From Glycomyces lechevalierae (GTDB lineage: Bacteria; Actinomycetota; Actinomycetes; Mycobacteriales; Micromonosporaceae): a stretch of 64,000 nucleotides of DNA. The stretch covers positions 77,840-141,839 of the forward strand of contig NZ_JAPZVQ010000002.1 in assembly GCF_027622945.1 (NCBI RefSeq), given 5' to 3'. Position 1 is the first letter of the stretch; each line of letters starts with the position of its first letter. Under the pieces are notes generated by a model. It saw only the letters and a list, made by a program, of their open reading frames with translations, had not been told where the DNA came from and searched no databases. A program made the position numbers and the translations under genes. Shown piece by piece: positions 35,588 to 44,271 of the stretch.

Positions 35588-37249
35588 ATGGTCGAATTCT
35601 CTCGCCGCAAGTTCCTCGGCGCCGTCGGCGCGGCCGGAGCCGCAGCCGCAGTCGGCACCACCGCCGCCGGATGCTCCGAGAACGCGGGCGGCGCGGCCGG
35701 CGGCGACTACGACATGCCGACGTACCAGCCCGCCCCCGAGCTCGACGTCCAGCCGTACTACTCGACCGAGACCCCCGGCATGGAGAACGTCTACACCGAG
35801 CAGGTGCAGACCTTCTTCAAGTCCGTGAACCGCGAGCCCGGCTCCGGCGGCAAGGTCACCAGCTTCCAGCTCACCTGGGGCGACCCGGCCACCCCGCTCG
35901 AGGACAACCCCTACTGGCAGGAGCTCAACGAGCGCCTCGGCGTCAGCTTCGAGCCGCAGTTCGTGCCCCAGCCGGTCTTCTACGAGAAGTTCGCGACCAT
36001 GCTCGCCTCCGGCGAGGTCCCCGACCTCGTCTTCGTCGACGACCAGAACGCGGTCAACCTGCAGGGCATCCGCGACGGCGCGTTCGCCGACCTCTCCGAG
36101 ACCTTCTCCGGCGACAACATCCTCAAGTGGCCCAACCTCGCCGCGCGCAAGGAGGAGATCTGGAACGCCAGCCTCAAGGACGGCCGCATCTACCAGATCC
36201 CCTCGATCGTCTGGGCCCTCACCAACCTCCCGGTGATGCGCGCCGACCTGGTCGACCAGACCTCGATCGGCCGCGCCCCCAAGGACGCCGACGAGCTGTT
36301 CACCATGCTCAAGGAGGTCTCGGCGCTCGGCTCAGGCCCCGGCGGCCAGAAGGTGTACGGCCTCAACCAGTACGCGCCGGACAAGGCCCTGATGTTCCAG
36401 CGGCTGTTCAAGGTCGGCCCCGAATGGCAGCTGAACGCCGACGGCGACCTCGTGCACATGATCGAGACCGAGAACTACAAGGCGATGCTCGAATGGCTCG
36501 CCCGCGCCTGGGCCGAAGGCATCTTCGACCCGGTCTCCATGTCCCCCACCGCGACCGACATCGTCTCCGGCGCCGCGATCCGCTACGACGCCGTCGGCTC
36601 CGCCATCTCCTCGGGCGGACTCCCGCAGTGGGAGAAGGACCTTCCGGGCGCGAAGTACGACTTCTTCGACATGCCCGGCTTCGACGGCTCCGGCCAGCTC
36701 GTCGTCCGCAACATCCCCTACGGCCGCTCCACCTGCGTCTCGGCCGCTGCGGCCGAGGACGAGGACCGGCTCACCGAGATCCTCAACGTCCTCGACTACC
36801 TCTCGGCCCCTTACGGTTCCGAGGAGAACAACTTCATCGCCAACGGCATCGAGGGCCGCCACTACACGCTCGACGAGCACGGCATCCCGGTCCCGATCGC
36901 GGAGACCCAGATCGAGAAGGGCGTCCAGTACGTCGGCGTCACCTCCGGCGACAACTCGTACCGGATCCACCCGGCCGCCGCGCCGTGGGCCGACTCCTTC
37001 GTCACCGTCATGGAGTCGCTGGCCCAGGCTTCGATCGTGCGGCCGCTCGAAGGCCTCGAAGGCGCTTCGCAGACCTTCGTCACCAAGGGCGCGCAGCTCA
37101 AGCAGCTCCTCACCGACTTCGAGAACGGCGTCATCACCGGCCGCGACTCCGTCGACGGCCTCGGCTCGTTCGTCGACAACTACATGTCGCAGGGCGGGAC
37201 CCAGGTGAAGGACGAGTACACCCAGGTGCTCAAGGACGCGGGCAAGTGA
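35588..37249 (+). CDS. Sugar ABC transporter substrate-binding lipoprotein
   Basis: A 553-residue family-1 extracellular solute-binding protein. The N-terminus combines a twin-arginine motif (SRRKFLGAVG) with a lipobox ending in C29 (TTAAGC), so it is probably Tat-exported and lipid-anchored. The large binding domain (PYWQELNERLGVSFEPQFV, GEVPDLVFVDDQNAV) is like the long LipO/YesO-type proteins that bind oligosaccharides. TAAGGAGG precedes the ATG. First gene of the operon; the permease start overlaps its stop by GTGA. Confidence 0.9.
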   Translation: MVEFSRRKFLGAVGAAGAAAAVGTTAAGCSENAGGAAGGDYDMPTYQPAPELDVQPYYSTETPGMENVYTEQVQTFFKSVNREPGSGGKVTSFQLTWGDPATPLEDNPYWQELNERLGVSFEPQFVPQPVFYEKFATMLASGEVPDLVFVDDQNAVNLQGIRDGAFADLSETFSGDNILKWPNLAARKEEIWNASLKDGRIYQIPSIVWALTNLPVMRADLVDQTSIGRAPKDADELFTMLKEVSALGSGPGGQKVYGLNQYAPDKALMFQRLFKVGPEWQLNADGDLVHMIETENYKAMLEWLARAWAEGIFDPVSMSPTATDIVSGAAIRYDAVGSAISSGGLPQWEKDLPGAKYDFFDMPGFDGSGQLVVRNIPYGRSTCVSAAAAEDEDRLTEILNVLDYLSAPYGSEENNFIANGIEGRHYTLDEHGIPVPIAETQIEKGVQYVGVTSGDNSYRIHPAAAPWADSFVTVMESLAQASIVRPLEGLEGASQTFVTKGAQLKQLLTDFENGVITGRDSVDGLGSFVDNYMSQGGTQVKDEYTQVLKDAGK

Positions 37250-38229
37250 GCGTGACCGCCGAGAAGACCGGCCCCGGGACCCGCACTGAGCGGGCCCCGG
37301 GGCCGCCCGCGCCCGCCAAGCCGCGCAAACCCTCACTGCGGCAGCGGATGTGGCGCGAACGCTGGTCCTACACGTTCATCGTCCCAGGGGCGCTGTTCTT
37401 CCTGGTCTTCGCGTACGTGCCGATGCTCGGCAACGTGGTCGCGTTCCAGCAGTACTCGCCGTTCCGCGGGATCGAAGGCTCCCCGTGGGTGGGCTTCGCG
37501 AACTTCAACGCGATCTGGGCCGACCCCGAAGTGCTCACGGCCCTGCGCAACACGCTCATCATCGCGGTGTTGCAACTGGTCTTCGCGTTCCCCGCGCCGA
37601 TCGCGCTCGCGCTCCTCCTCAACTCGCTCATCTCCGACCGCGTCAAGCGCTTCGTCCAGACCGTCGTCTACCTCCCCCACTTCCTGTCCTGGGTCATCGT
37701 CATCTCCGTGTGGCAGCAAGTCCTCGGCGGCGGCGGCCTGGTCGCGGGCATCCTCGGCGACATGGGGATGCCGGGGTTCGACGCGATGACGAACGCCGAC
37801 ACCTTCAAGCTCCTCGTTGTCGCCCAAGGCATGTGGAAGGACGTCGGCTGGGGCACCATCATCTTCTTCGCCGCGATCGCCGGCATCCCGAACGACCGCT
37901 ACGAGGCGGCCGCGATCGACGGCGCGACACCGTGGCAGCGCACCTGGCACATCACGCTCCCGGCACTCGTCCCCGTTGCGACCCTCCTCCTCATCTTGAA
38001 CATCGGCTCGATCCTCACCGTCGGGTTCGAACAACTCCTGTTGCAGCAGCCCATGGTCGGGGCGAACGCCGCGCAGGTACTCGACACCTTCGTCTACTTC
38101 AGAGGCGTCATGGGCGGCCAATGGGGCATCGCCACGGCCGCAGGCCTGCTCAAGGGCGTCATCGGCACGATCCTCGTGCTCGCATCGAACAAGCTCGCGA
38201 AGAAGATGGGCGGAGAGGGGATCTTCTAA
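37246..38229 (+). CDS. Sugar ABC transporter permease (LplB/YteP type)
   Basis: A 327-residue inner-membrane permease with six predicted segments; the EAA loop reads YEAAAIDGATPWQRTWHITLPAL. The N-terminal ~40 residues are Pro/Arg-rich and cytoplasmic. YTFIVPGALFFLVFAYVPMLGNVVAFQQYSPF is typical of the LplB/YteP permeases for plant oligosaccharides. GTG at 37246 overlaps the binding-protein stop; the GTG at 37252 is a possible alternative. Its stop overlaps the next start as TAATG. Confidence 0.9.
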   Translation: MSVTAEKTGPGTRTERAPGPPAPAKPRKPSLRQRMWRERWSYTFIVPGALFFLVFAYVPMLGNVVAFQQYSPFRGIEGSPWVGFANFNAIWADPEVLTALRNTLIIAVLQLVFAFPAPIALALLLNSLISDRVKRFVQTVVYLPHFLSWVIVISVWQQVLGGGGLVAGILGDMGMPGFDAMTNADTFKLLVVAQGMWKDVGWGTIIFFAAIAGIPNDRYEAAAIDGATPWQRTWHITLPALVPVATLLLILNIGSILTVGFEQLLLQQPMVGANAAQVLDTFVYFRGVMGGQWGIATAAGLLKGVIGTILVLASNKLAKKMGGEGIF

Positions 38230-39140
38230 TGGCCACAGCGACAATGACCCGACCGGGCAAGGCCGGGACCCCGCCCTGGATGGCCCCGCCGTCCATATGG
38301 GTCAGAGGCATCAAGGCGTTCGTGATCGTCCTGATCGTGATCACCATGATCTACCCGCTCGTCTACGTGATCGCGATGAGCTTCGCCTCGCCCTCCCAGG
38401 CCCGGGCGGGCGTCATCTTCCCGACCGAGTTCTCCCTCGACGCCTACCGCGCGATCTTCAACGGCGGCACCGTCACCCAGGGCCTCACCAACTCACTGTT
38501 CATCACGGTCGTCGGCACCCTGCTCTCCCTCGCCGCGACCTCGATGCTGGCGTGGGGCCTGGCCCGCACCCGCCAAGTCCCCGGTGCCAAAGCCGTCCTG
38601 ATCATGGTCCTGGCGACCATGTTCTTCTCGGCCGGCATCATCCCGAACTTCATGCTCATCAAGTACCTCGGGCTCCTGGACTCCACCTGGTCCCTGATCA
38701 TCCCGGGCCTCATCTCGGCCTTCAACATGATCGTCATCAGGAACTTCTTCCAAGGCCTGCCCGAGGAACTCATCGAAGCCGCCAGGATCGACGGCGCGGG
38801 CGAATGGCGGATCTTCCTCCAGATCGTCCTCCCGCTGTCGAAGCCGGTCCTCGCCGTGATGGGCCTGTTCTACGCGGTCGGCTACTGGAACACCTACTTC
38901 AACGCGCTCCTCTACATCAACGACAGCGAGAAGTGGCCCATCCAGGTCGTCCTGCAGCAGTACGTCCTCGCCGGTGTGGCGATCCCCGGAGCCGTCGTCT
39001 CCCCCGACCAGCCCCCGCCACCAGGCATCACGCTCCAGATGGCGGTCATCGTCCTCGCGACGGTCCCCATTCTCATCGTCTACCCGTTCCTCCAGCGCTA
39101 CTTCACCTCCGGCGTCCTCACCGGCGCCATCAAAGGCTGA
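38229..39140 (+). CDS. Carbohydrate ABC transporter permease (YtcP/LplC type)
   Basis: A 303-residue permease with the EAA loop EELIEAARIDGAGEWRIFLQIVLPLSKP and six membrane segments; GYWNTYFNALLYI is a hallmark of the YtcP/YesQ subfamily, partners of LplB-type permeases. Together with the upstream protein it forms the channel. No ATPase follows; in actinomycetes such importers usually share one ATPase (MsiK) encoded elsewhere. The operon ends with an intrinsic terminator ten bases after the stop. Confidence 0.9.
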   Translation: MATATMTRPGKAGTPPWMAPPSIWVRGIKAFVIVLIVITMIYPLVYVIAMSFASPSQARAGVIFPTEFSLDAYRAIFNGGTVTQGLTNSLFITVVGTLLSLAATSMLAWGLARTRQVPGAKAVLIMVLATMFFSAGIIPNFMLIKYLGLLDSTWSLIIPGLISAFNMIVIRNFFQGLPEELIEAARIDGAGEWRIFLQIVLPLSKPVLAVMGLFYAVGYWNTYFNALLYINDSEKWPIQVVLQQYVLAGVAIPGAVVSPDQPPPPGITLQMAVIVLATVPILIVYPFLQRYFTSGVLTGAIKG

Positions 39141-39150
39141 ACCGCACCCC

Positions 39151-39180
39151 GGCCGGCCCCCGCTTCAGCGGGGGCCGGCC
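39151..39180 (+). terminator. Terminator of the ABC operon
   Basis: Perfect 13-bp stem (39151-39163 with 39168-39180), TTCA loop, followed by TCTTTGTT: a classical intrinsic terminator. Confidence 0.85.
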
Positions 39181-39358
39181 TCTTTGTTGCTTCCCGTGTG
39201 ACACGCCGCGGCGAATTGCCTGATTTTTGTAGGGTTCCGCAGCCGGATCGCTGTTACCTCGCGCTCGTGTTGCTTACGAGGCTGCCGTGGCGGAGTGCCA
39301 CTCGTGCGAAGTCCACAAAACTGCGCCATCGCGCCGAAGTCGATTACGTTTGGTGCGC

Positions 39359-39387
39359 TTGACTTCACCCAAAGTGATGCATAGATT
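39359..39387 (+). promoter_or_regulatory. Promoter of the Rv3235-like gene
   Basis: TTGACT (39359-39364), 17-bp spacer, TAGATT (39382-39387), 43 bases before the ATG. One of the best sigma-70-type promoters in the window. Confidence 0.7.
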
Positions 39388-39430
39388 CTCCTCCAACCCA
39401 CGATCCCACCGATCGACTCTTGGAGGAACC

Positions 39431-39805
39431 ATGCACTGCCGCAATGACTTCAGCGACGTTCCCAACCAGTTCCCGCCCCGCCAGGCCGTCTCCTACTCCA
39501 CCTTCTTCCTGAACGTCCTCACCGGACGCAAATCCGCTGCAGAAGCCAGGCTGCTCGCCACCGATGCCGGGTGGACCGCCTTCACCCGAGTGCGGCGGCG
39601 TGTGCCGGCGCGCTTCCGTCAGGTGCGGGTCGCCCGTGCGAACTGCCCGACGCGCGACTCCGTCGAGATCGTGGCGATGGTCGAGAACGGCACCGCGCAC
39701 CAGGCGATGACGTTCACCTTCCGTGCGACGCAGCATGGTTGGCGGCTCGACCACTGCGATCTCATCCACGGCAATCAAAGGCCCCGGCCGATGCATCGGC
39801 TCTAA
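39431..39805 (+). CDS. Rv3235-like (DUF6459) small protein
   Basis: A 124-residue protein. The core FLNVLTGRKSAAEARLLATDAGWTAF, then VRVARANCPTRDSVEIVAMVENG and AMTFTFRATQHGWRLDHCDLIH, resembles the Rv3235 family of actinobacteria, whose role is unknown and which usually lies near secA. Here it stands alone between an importer operon and a DUF2786 gene, with its own promoter and terminator. ATG at 39431 follows GGAGG. The family assignment is by pattern only. Confidence 0.6.
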   Translation: MHCRNDFSDVPNQFPPRQAVSYSTFFLNVLTGRKSAAEARLLATDAGWTAFTRVRRRVPARFRQVRVARANCPTRDSVEIVAMVENGTAHQAMTFTFRATQHGWRLDHCDLIHGNQRPRPMHRL

Positions 39806-39816
39806 GGCTTGGACAT

Positions 39817-39843
39817 CGGCCCCTGGCGCGAAGCGCCGGGGGC
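39817..39843 (+). terminator. Terminator of the Rv3235-like gene
   Basis: 12-bp stem (39817-39828 with 39832-39843), 3-nt loop, one U-G pair in + strand RNA, 11 bases after the stop. It may serve the convergent gene too. Confidence 0.65.
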
Positions 39844-39862
39844 CTCGTCGTGTGCGGTTTTG

Positions 39863-41104
39863 TCAGCGGCGGGTGATGGGTTCGGGGGCGGTGAGGCGGG
39901 CGGCGTCGGCTGCGGCGAGGCCGGCGATGTGGCCCTCATAGTTGGTGATGCGGGTGGAACGGCCGAACTTGAGGCGCGGGAAGAGTTCGGTGGTGCGGGC
40001 GTCGACGCGCTCGTCGCGTTGGCGCATGACGGGGACGAGGTCGGTGCCGGTCTCCTCGGTGAACTCGCGCTCGGTGTCCTCCGCGGATTCGCGGAGGCGT
40101 TCGCCGATGCGCATGGCGAAGGACGCGAGGAAGGACTGGCGGAAGGAGCGGGTCTGGGACTTGCCGCGCTTGGCGGAGATCGAGCCGACGCGGGTCATCG
40201 CCGAAGTCGCCTGCACGAGAAGGGAGTTGAAGAGGAGTTCGACCGAGCGGAGGTCGGCGCGGTCGCCGATGAGGGTGGTGAAGCCGCCGTCGGGCCAGTA
40301 GACCGAGCGGCAGTGGTTGGCGTCGGCGATCTGGGCGAGCAGCTCGGACTTGGGCTGCTCGTAGGGGCGCTCGATGATGACGCGGAGCGCTTCGGGCTCG
40401 CGTTTGCCCTGCCCCGCTTCGGAAAGGAGCGCTTCGTTGATGCTGTGGCGGGCGATGAGCTGCTGCGCCTTGGCGGTGAAGGCCTCGGCTTCGGCGTCCG
40501 AGTCGGTGGACTCGGCCTTGGCGAGGAGGGCGCGGATCTTCTCGTAGACGCGGGAGGACTCGGCGACGCCGAGGCCGTGGCTGACGAGGACGTCGCCGGG
40601 GAGCGGTTCGACCTTCGGGATCTTCGGAAGCGCGCCGAGGTAGTCGAGCGCTTCGAGCAGGGCTCCCCATAGGACGATGCGGTCCCAGCGTCCGAGACCC
40701 GTGCTCGCTTCCACCACGCCCGCATCGGAGACGACCGCGGCGAGCTCCTCGCGGTGCACCTTCCAGCGGTCGCTCAACTGGTGGTCCCGGTACTGCGCGA
40801 GCTGGCCGCGCATCATCACGGCCCCGGCCTGCACCGCTTCGGCGCTGAGGGACTTCCGCAAGGCGCTCAGGGCTTCCCGGGGCATCCAGCCCCATTCCCA
40901 GGCGCGGAGGGCGGCGTCGCCGCCGAGTTCGTCGAAGACGAGGGCGAGGGCGGCGGGCCAGCGCGGTTCGTCGGAGGCGCCTTCGAGGTCGGAGGCGGCG
41001 TCGACCCAGTCGATGCGTGCGCGTTGGGCCTGCTGGAGGACGCCGAGCACCGCGTAGCGGGCGCGTCCTTCGAGCGGCAGCCCGTTGAGCTCGTCCTGTT
41101 GCAC
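39863..41104 (-). CDS. DUF2786 domain protein
   Basis: 413 residues. The central KIRALLAKAESTDSDAEAEAFTAKAQQLIARHSI is the DUF2786 motif, known in actinobacterial and phage proteins; the following ~170 residues (NHCRSVYWPDGGFTTLIGDRADLRSVELLFNSLL) match the domain usually fused to it. The N-terminal ~190 residues are helical and unrecognised. No catalytic residues or known partner. GTG at 41104 has GGGGGA upstream. Function unknown. Confidence 0.75.
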   Translation of the reverse strand: MQQDELNGLPLEGRARYAVLGVLQQAQRARIDWVDAASDLEGASDEPRWPAALALVFDELGGDAALRAWEWGWMPREALSALRKSLSAEAVQAGAVMMRGQLAQYRDHQLSDRWKVHREELAAVVSDAGVVEASTGLGRWDRIVLWGALLEALDYLGALPKIPKVEPLPGDVLVSHGLGVAESSRVYEKIRALLAKAESTDSDAEAEAFTAKAQQLIARHSINEALLSEAGQGKREPEALRVIIERPYEQPKSELLAQIADANHCRSVYWPDGGFTTLIGDRADLRSVELLFNSLLVQATSAMTRVGSISAKRGKSQTRSFRQSFLASFAMRIGERLRESAEDTEREFTEETGTDLVPVMRQRDERVDARTTELFPRLKFGRSTRITNYEGHIAGLAAADAARLTAPEPITRR

Positions 41105-41218
41105 CGTTCCCCCGATTCCGCGAACGCGATGAGCCCCGCGACCACTGCATCGACTGTATCAAAGTCGCAGGTCACGGGGCCAGTGCCGCGAGCCGGTGGC
41201 GGCGTGACGGCGGAGACA

Positions 41219-41245
41219 CCCCGCGCGGCGGTGCGCCGCGCGGGG
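41219..41245 (-). terminator. Pectate lyase terminator
   Basis: Perfect 12-bp stem CCCCGCGCGGCG / CGCCGCGCGGGG with a 3-nt loop, 11 bases past the lyase stop. Confidence 0.7.
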
Positions 41246-41256
41246 TGGTGCGGGGG

Positions 41257-42813
41257 TCAGGCGTAGGCCTCGAATTCGGCGATCCGGGGCGTGCCGCTCG
41301 CGGTCGTGATCACGAAGTTGACCTTGGTGAGGGAGGTGGCGGTGAAGGAGATCACGCCCGCGCCGGTGCCGGAGGCGAGGACGGCGCCCGTGTCGTTGTT
41401 CACGAGCTGCCAGTTGTCGATGTTGCCTTCGGTGCCGGCGGCTTCGCGGATGTTGACGGTGTCGATGGTCTTGGCCGAGCTCCATTTCACGGAGAGGCGG
41501 CCGGTGGTGCCGCTGGGCGACCAGTAGGTGCTCATGCTGCCGTCGATGGCGTTGCCGTAGCTGGTGCCGTCGGCTTTGCTGGAGCCGTCGGCGCCGGCGC
41601 CGATGCTGAGGTTGGTTCCGCCGGGCGGTGTGGTCGGACTCGTGCCGGGGGAAGTCGGGCCGTTGGTCGGGCTGGTGGTGGGGTTGGTCGGGTTCTCGGA
41701 GGGGGATTGGACGCCGCAGCTGCCGTCGGAGACCTGGTTGCCCTTGTTGGCGCCGGCGGTCTTGGCGACGATGGTGGGGACGCAGGAGGCGTTGTCGAGG
41801 GTGTAGCTGTAGGGGATGCTGACGGTGGTGGTGGAGGTCATGGCGGGTCCGGCGGGGTAGTTCTCGCTGCCGGTGGCGGACCAGGTGACGTTGTCGAGGA
41901 TGTTGCCGCTGGTCTGCCAGGTGCCGCGTTCGTCGGTGTAGAAGGTGCCGAGGATGTCCTTGGAGTCCTCGAAGTAGTTGTTGTCCACTTTGGCCTTGCC
42001 GCCGGCGCGGGAGTTGATGCCGGATTCGACGATGCCGGTGTAGTGGTTGTTGTAGACGTGGGCGGTGCCGCCGCGCAGCAGGGGAACCCGCGAGTGGAGG
42101 TTCTGGTAGAGGTTGTGGTGGTAGGTGATGAAGCTGTTCGTCAGGTCGGTCTCGCTGGATCCGACCAGGCCGCCGCGCTCGGAGTTGCGCAGGATGCTGT
42201 ACGAGAGGGTGACGTACTTGGTGTCGTTCTTCATGTCGAAGAGGCCGTCGTAGCCTTCGGCTTCGCCGCCTGAGGCTTCGAGGGTGGTGTGGTCGACCCA
42301 GACGTTGCGCACGCCGGACTCCATGCCGATGGCGTCGCCGCCGTTGGAGGTCGGGGAGCCGGACTTCTTGACGTTCTTGATGGTGACGTTCTGGATGATG
42401 ATGTTGCTGGATTCGCGGATGTGGATGCCGATCTGGTCGAAGACGGCGCCGCCGCCCACGCCGACGATCGTCACGTTGCTGACGCCTTTGAGGTCGATGA
42501 GGGTGTTGCCGACGTCGCAGCTGGAGCCGGAGACGTCGGCGGTGTTGCCGTGGTTGATGGTGCCTTCGACCTGGATGGTGATCGGCGTGCTGGTGCTGGC
42601 GCGGTTGCAGAGCGCTTGGTTGATCTGGGTGCCGGTGGTGGCTTTGACGGTGGCGCCGCCTTGGCCGCCGGTGGTGCCGCCGTTCTGGGTGGCGTAGCCG
42701 GTGACGCCGCCGGTTGCCGCGGAGGCGTTGTTGATCGAGAGGGTGACGCCTGCGGCGACCACGGCGGCGGTGGCGAGGACCGCGGCGAGTCTTCGTGCGA
42801 CTGTTCGTCTCAT
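41257..42813 (-). CDS. Secreted pectate lyase (PL1) with C-terminal carbohydrate-binding-like domain
   Basis: 518 residues. A Sec signal (MRRTVARRLAAVLATAAVVAAG to ~34) precedes a PL1 beta-helix (~36-370) with the Ca-site region VWVDHTTLEASGGEAEGYDGL and the catalytic Arg in SRVPLLRGGTAHVYNNHY. A Pro/Thr/Ser linker (~375-405) and a ~120-residue beta-sandwich resembling F5/8 type C modules (NAIDGSMSTYWSPSG, FVITTASGTPRIAEFEAYA) follow. It cleaves polygalacturonate by beta-elimination outside the cell. ATG at 42813 has GGAGAG upstream. The promoter carries LacI-type operators. Confidence 0.9.
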   Translation of the reverse strand: MRRTVARRLAAVLATAAVVAAGVTLSINNASAATGGVTGYATQNGGTTGGQGGATVKATTGTQINQALCNRASTSTPITIQVEGTINHGNTADVSGSSCDVGNTLIDLKGVSNVTIVGVGGGAVFDQIGIHIRESSNIIIQNVTIKNVKKSGSPTSNGGDAIGMESGVRNVWVDHTTLEASGGEAEGYDGLFDMKNDTKYVTLSYSILRNSERGGLVGSSETDLTNSFITYHHNLYQNLHSRVPLLRGGTAHVYNNHYTGIVESGINSRAGGKAKVDNNYFEDSKDILGTFYTDERGTWQTSGNILDNVTWSATGSENYPAGPAMTSTTTVSIPYSYTLDNASCVPTIVAKTAGANKGNQVSDGSCGVQSPSENPTNPTTSPTNGPTSPGTSPTTPPGGTNLSIGAGADGSSKADGTSYGNAIDGSMSTYWSPSGTTGRLSVKWSSAKTIDTVNIREAAGTEGNIDNWQLVNNDTGAVLASGTGAGVISFTATSLTKVNFVITTASGTPRIAEFEAYA

Positions 42814-42857
42814 CTGGGAGCTCTCCTTAATGGTAGAGACATCGACATAATTCAATG

Positions 42858-42887
42858 AGTCTAGGGAAAGGGCTTTCCCAGGGTCAA
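42858..42887 (-). promoter_or_regulatory. Pectate lyase promoter with operator in spacer
   Basis: Minus strand TTGACC (42882-42887), 18-bp spacer, TAGACT (42858-42863). The spacer is filled by GGGAAAG-GG-CTTTCCC (42864-42879, + strand), a 16-bp palindrome of LacI-operator type. Confidence 0.75.
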
Positions 42888-42896
42888 GACTTCCGG

Positions 42897-42910
42897 TGCA
42901 ACCGATTGCA
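42897..42910. promoter_or_regulatory. Second LacI-type operator upstream of pectate lyase
   Basis: TGCAACCGATTGCA matches TGCAA-N-CG-N-TTGCA, a classical LacI/GalR-family operator layout, 10 bases upstream of the -35 box. Confidence 0.6.
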
Positions 42911-42991
42911 GAAACTTTTGCGATCGGCCCTCCGGACGCAGCGAGGAGCCGACCGGCCCGGAGGGCCGATCGGCTCGGATCAATGCGGCGC

Positions 42992-43480
42992 CTACTTGCC
43001 CGACCACCACCAGAGCTGGGTCATCTGCTCGACGTAGTACTGGACGATGTACCCGCCGGCCACGGCGTGGTCGCCCTCCTCCACCCAGTCGAAGTTGCAG
43101 TGCACCCAGGTGCCGTAGCCCTTGTTGTTCGCGCACCAGCGGTGGGCCACACCGTTGTCCGAGTACACGATCGCGGCCGCGCCGTGGCCGTCCGCGTCGC
43201 CGTCCCGGACGTAGACGTGGTCGCCGTCGTAGTCGACGCACACCTGCGTCTTGCCGTAGGCGGCGCTCGTCGTCATGCACTCGCCCTGCGGCAGACCGAC
43301 CTGCGTGCCGTACGCGCAGATCACGCGCTCCAGCTCGCAGTCGGCGTAGTAGTTCGCCTCGGCCATCGCCGCCGAGGGCACGGCGAACACCGCGACCATG
43401 GCGGCCGTGACGAGCAGCGCGACGCGAGCCGCGGTGCGATTCAGCTTGCGCCGCAAGCGATCAGTGAAACCCTTCAACAC
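42992..43480 (-). CDS. Secreted cysteine-rich protein of unknown function
   Basis: 162 residues with a Sec signal (RVALLVTAAMVAVFAVPSAAMA) and a ~120-residue mature part containing six cysteines (DCE, VIC, GEC, QVC, RWC, VHC), likely three disulfides, and a Trp-rich end QLWWWSGK. No family recognised. GTG at 43480 has AAGGGA before it. It is third in a three-gene set with the two upstream secreted proteins (14-base gap), so possibly a substrate, inhibitor or partner of the metalloprotease. Confidence 0.6.
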   Translation of the reverse strand: MLKGFTDRLRRKLNRTAARVALLVTAAMVAVFAVPSAAMAEANYYADCELERVICAYGTQVGLPQGECMTTSAAYGKTQVCVDYDGDHVYVRDGDADGHGAAAIVYSDNGVAHRWCANNKGYGTWVHCNFDWVEEGDHAVAGGYIVQYYVEQMTQLWWWSGK

Positions 43481-43494
43481 AGTGTCCCTTCAGG

Positions 43495-44262
43495 TCATTC
43501 GCATGAGTTGTCGGCGGCGAAGGTCTGCACCTCGGCCTGCGCGGCGGTGTCGGGCGTCGCGTTCTCCAGGACACCGGCGAGCGCGTCGGCGCCCTCGCCC
43601 GCCAGGAGCTCTTCGACGCCGTCGTCGGCGTGCTCGTCGACGTCGGCGGCGAAGGCCTCCGCGTCCTGCACGGTCCCTTCGGATTCGCCGTTGCCGAGCG
43701 TGCCGTCGTCGAAGGGGATCTCCGAGCCCTCACCGAGGCCGCGCCACTGCGCGGGGAGCGCATCGCCGCCCGCCGTGCAGACGGCCTCCTCCCAGCGGAT
43801 GGCCATCACGTACTGGTGGCCGACCTCGACGCGGGGGAAGTCGGTGAGTGACATCTCCATGGCGCCTTCGAGGTCCCCCTCTTCGAAGACCCAGCCGGCG
43901 GCCGAGAACTCCCAGGTCTCGGGGGCCGCCTGCGGGGCGCCCTCCCTCGACCAGAGCACGTCCTCGATCGCGAGCGTGACCGTGCGGCCGATGATGCCCT
44001 CGCCGCGTTCGAGCTCTTCCTCGGACGGATCGATCGCCTCCTCGGCGACGGCTTCGACGACGACGACATGGTCGGCGTAGGTGACCCAGTCGGTCGCCGT
44101 CACGCTCGGCAGGTGGTCGCTGCCGTGCGCCAGCAGCGTCTCGGAATCGAGCGCGGACGCGTCGTCCGGTGCGGGCGCGGCGAGCGCCGCGACGGCGATG
44201 CCGGTGACCGAGGCGGCCGCGATGACGCCGGCCGCCGCTGCGATACGGGTGCGAGTGCGCAT
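43495..44262 (-). CDS. Secreted protein of unknown function
   Basis: 255 residues: an N-terminal signal (AAAAGVIAAASVTGIAVAALAAPA), then an acidic mature protein with a beta-rich centre (DHVVVVEAVAEEAI, GRTVTLAIEDVLWSREG, VGHQYVMAIRWE) and a helical acidic C-terminus with one late Cys. Several strands with 'VLW..G' recall small secreted OB/Ig-like domains, but I do not recognise a family. Nine bases after the metalloprotease stop; same operon. Confidence 0.6.
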   Translation of the reverse strand: MRTRTRIAAAAGVIAAASVTGIAVAALAAPAPDDASALDSETLLAHGSDHLPSVTATDWVTYADHVVVVEAVAEEAIDPSEEELERGEGIIGRTVTLAIEDVLWSREGAPQAAPETWEFSAAGWVFEEGDLEGAMEMSLTDFPRVEVGHQYVMAIRWEEAVCTAGGDALPAQWRGLGEGSEIPFDDGTLGNGESEGTVQDAEAFAADVDEHADDGVEELLAGEGADALAGVLENATPDTAAQAEVQTFAADNSCE

Positions 44263-44271
44263 GGTTCCTCC

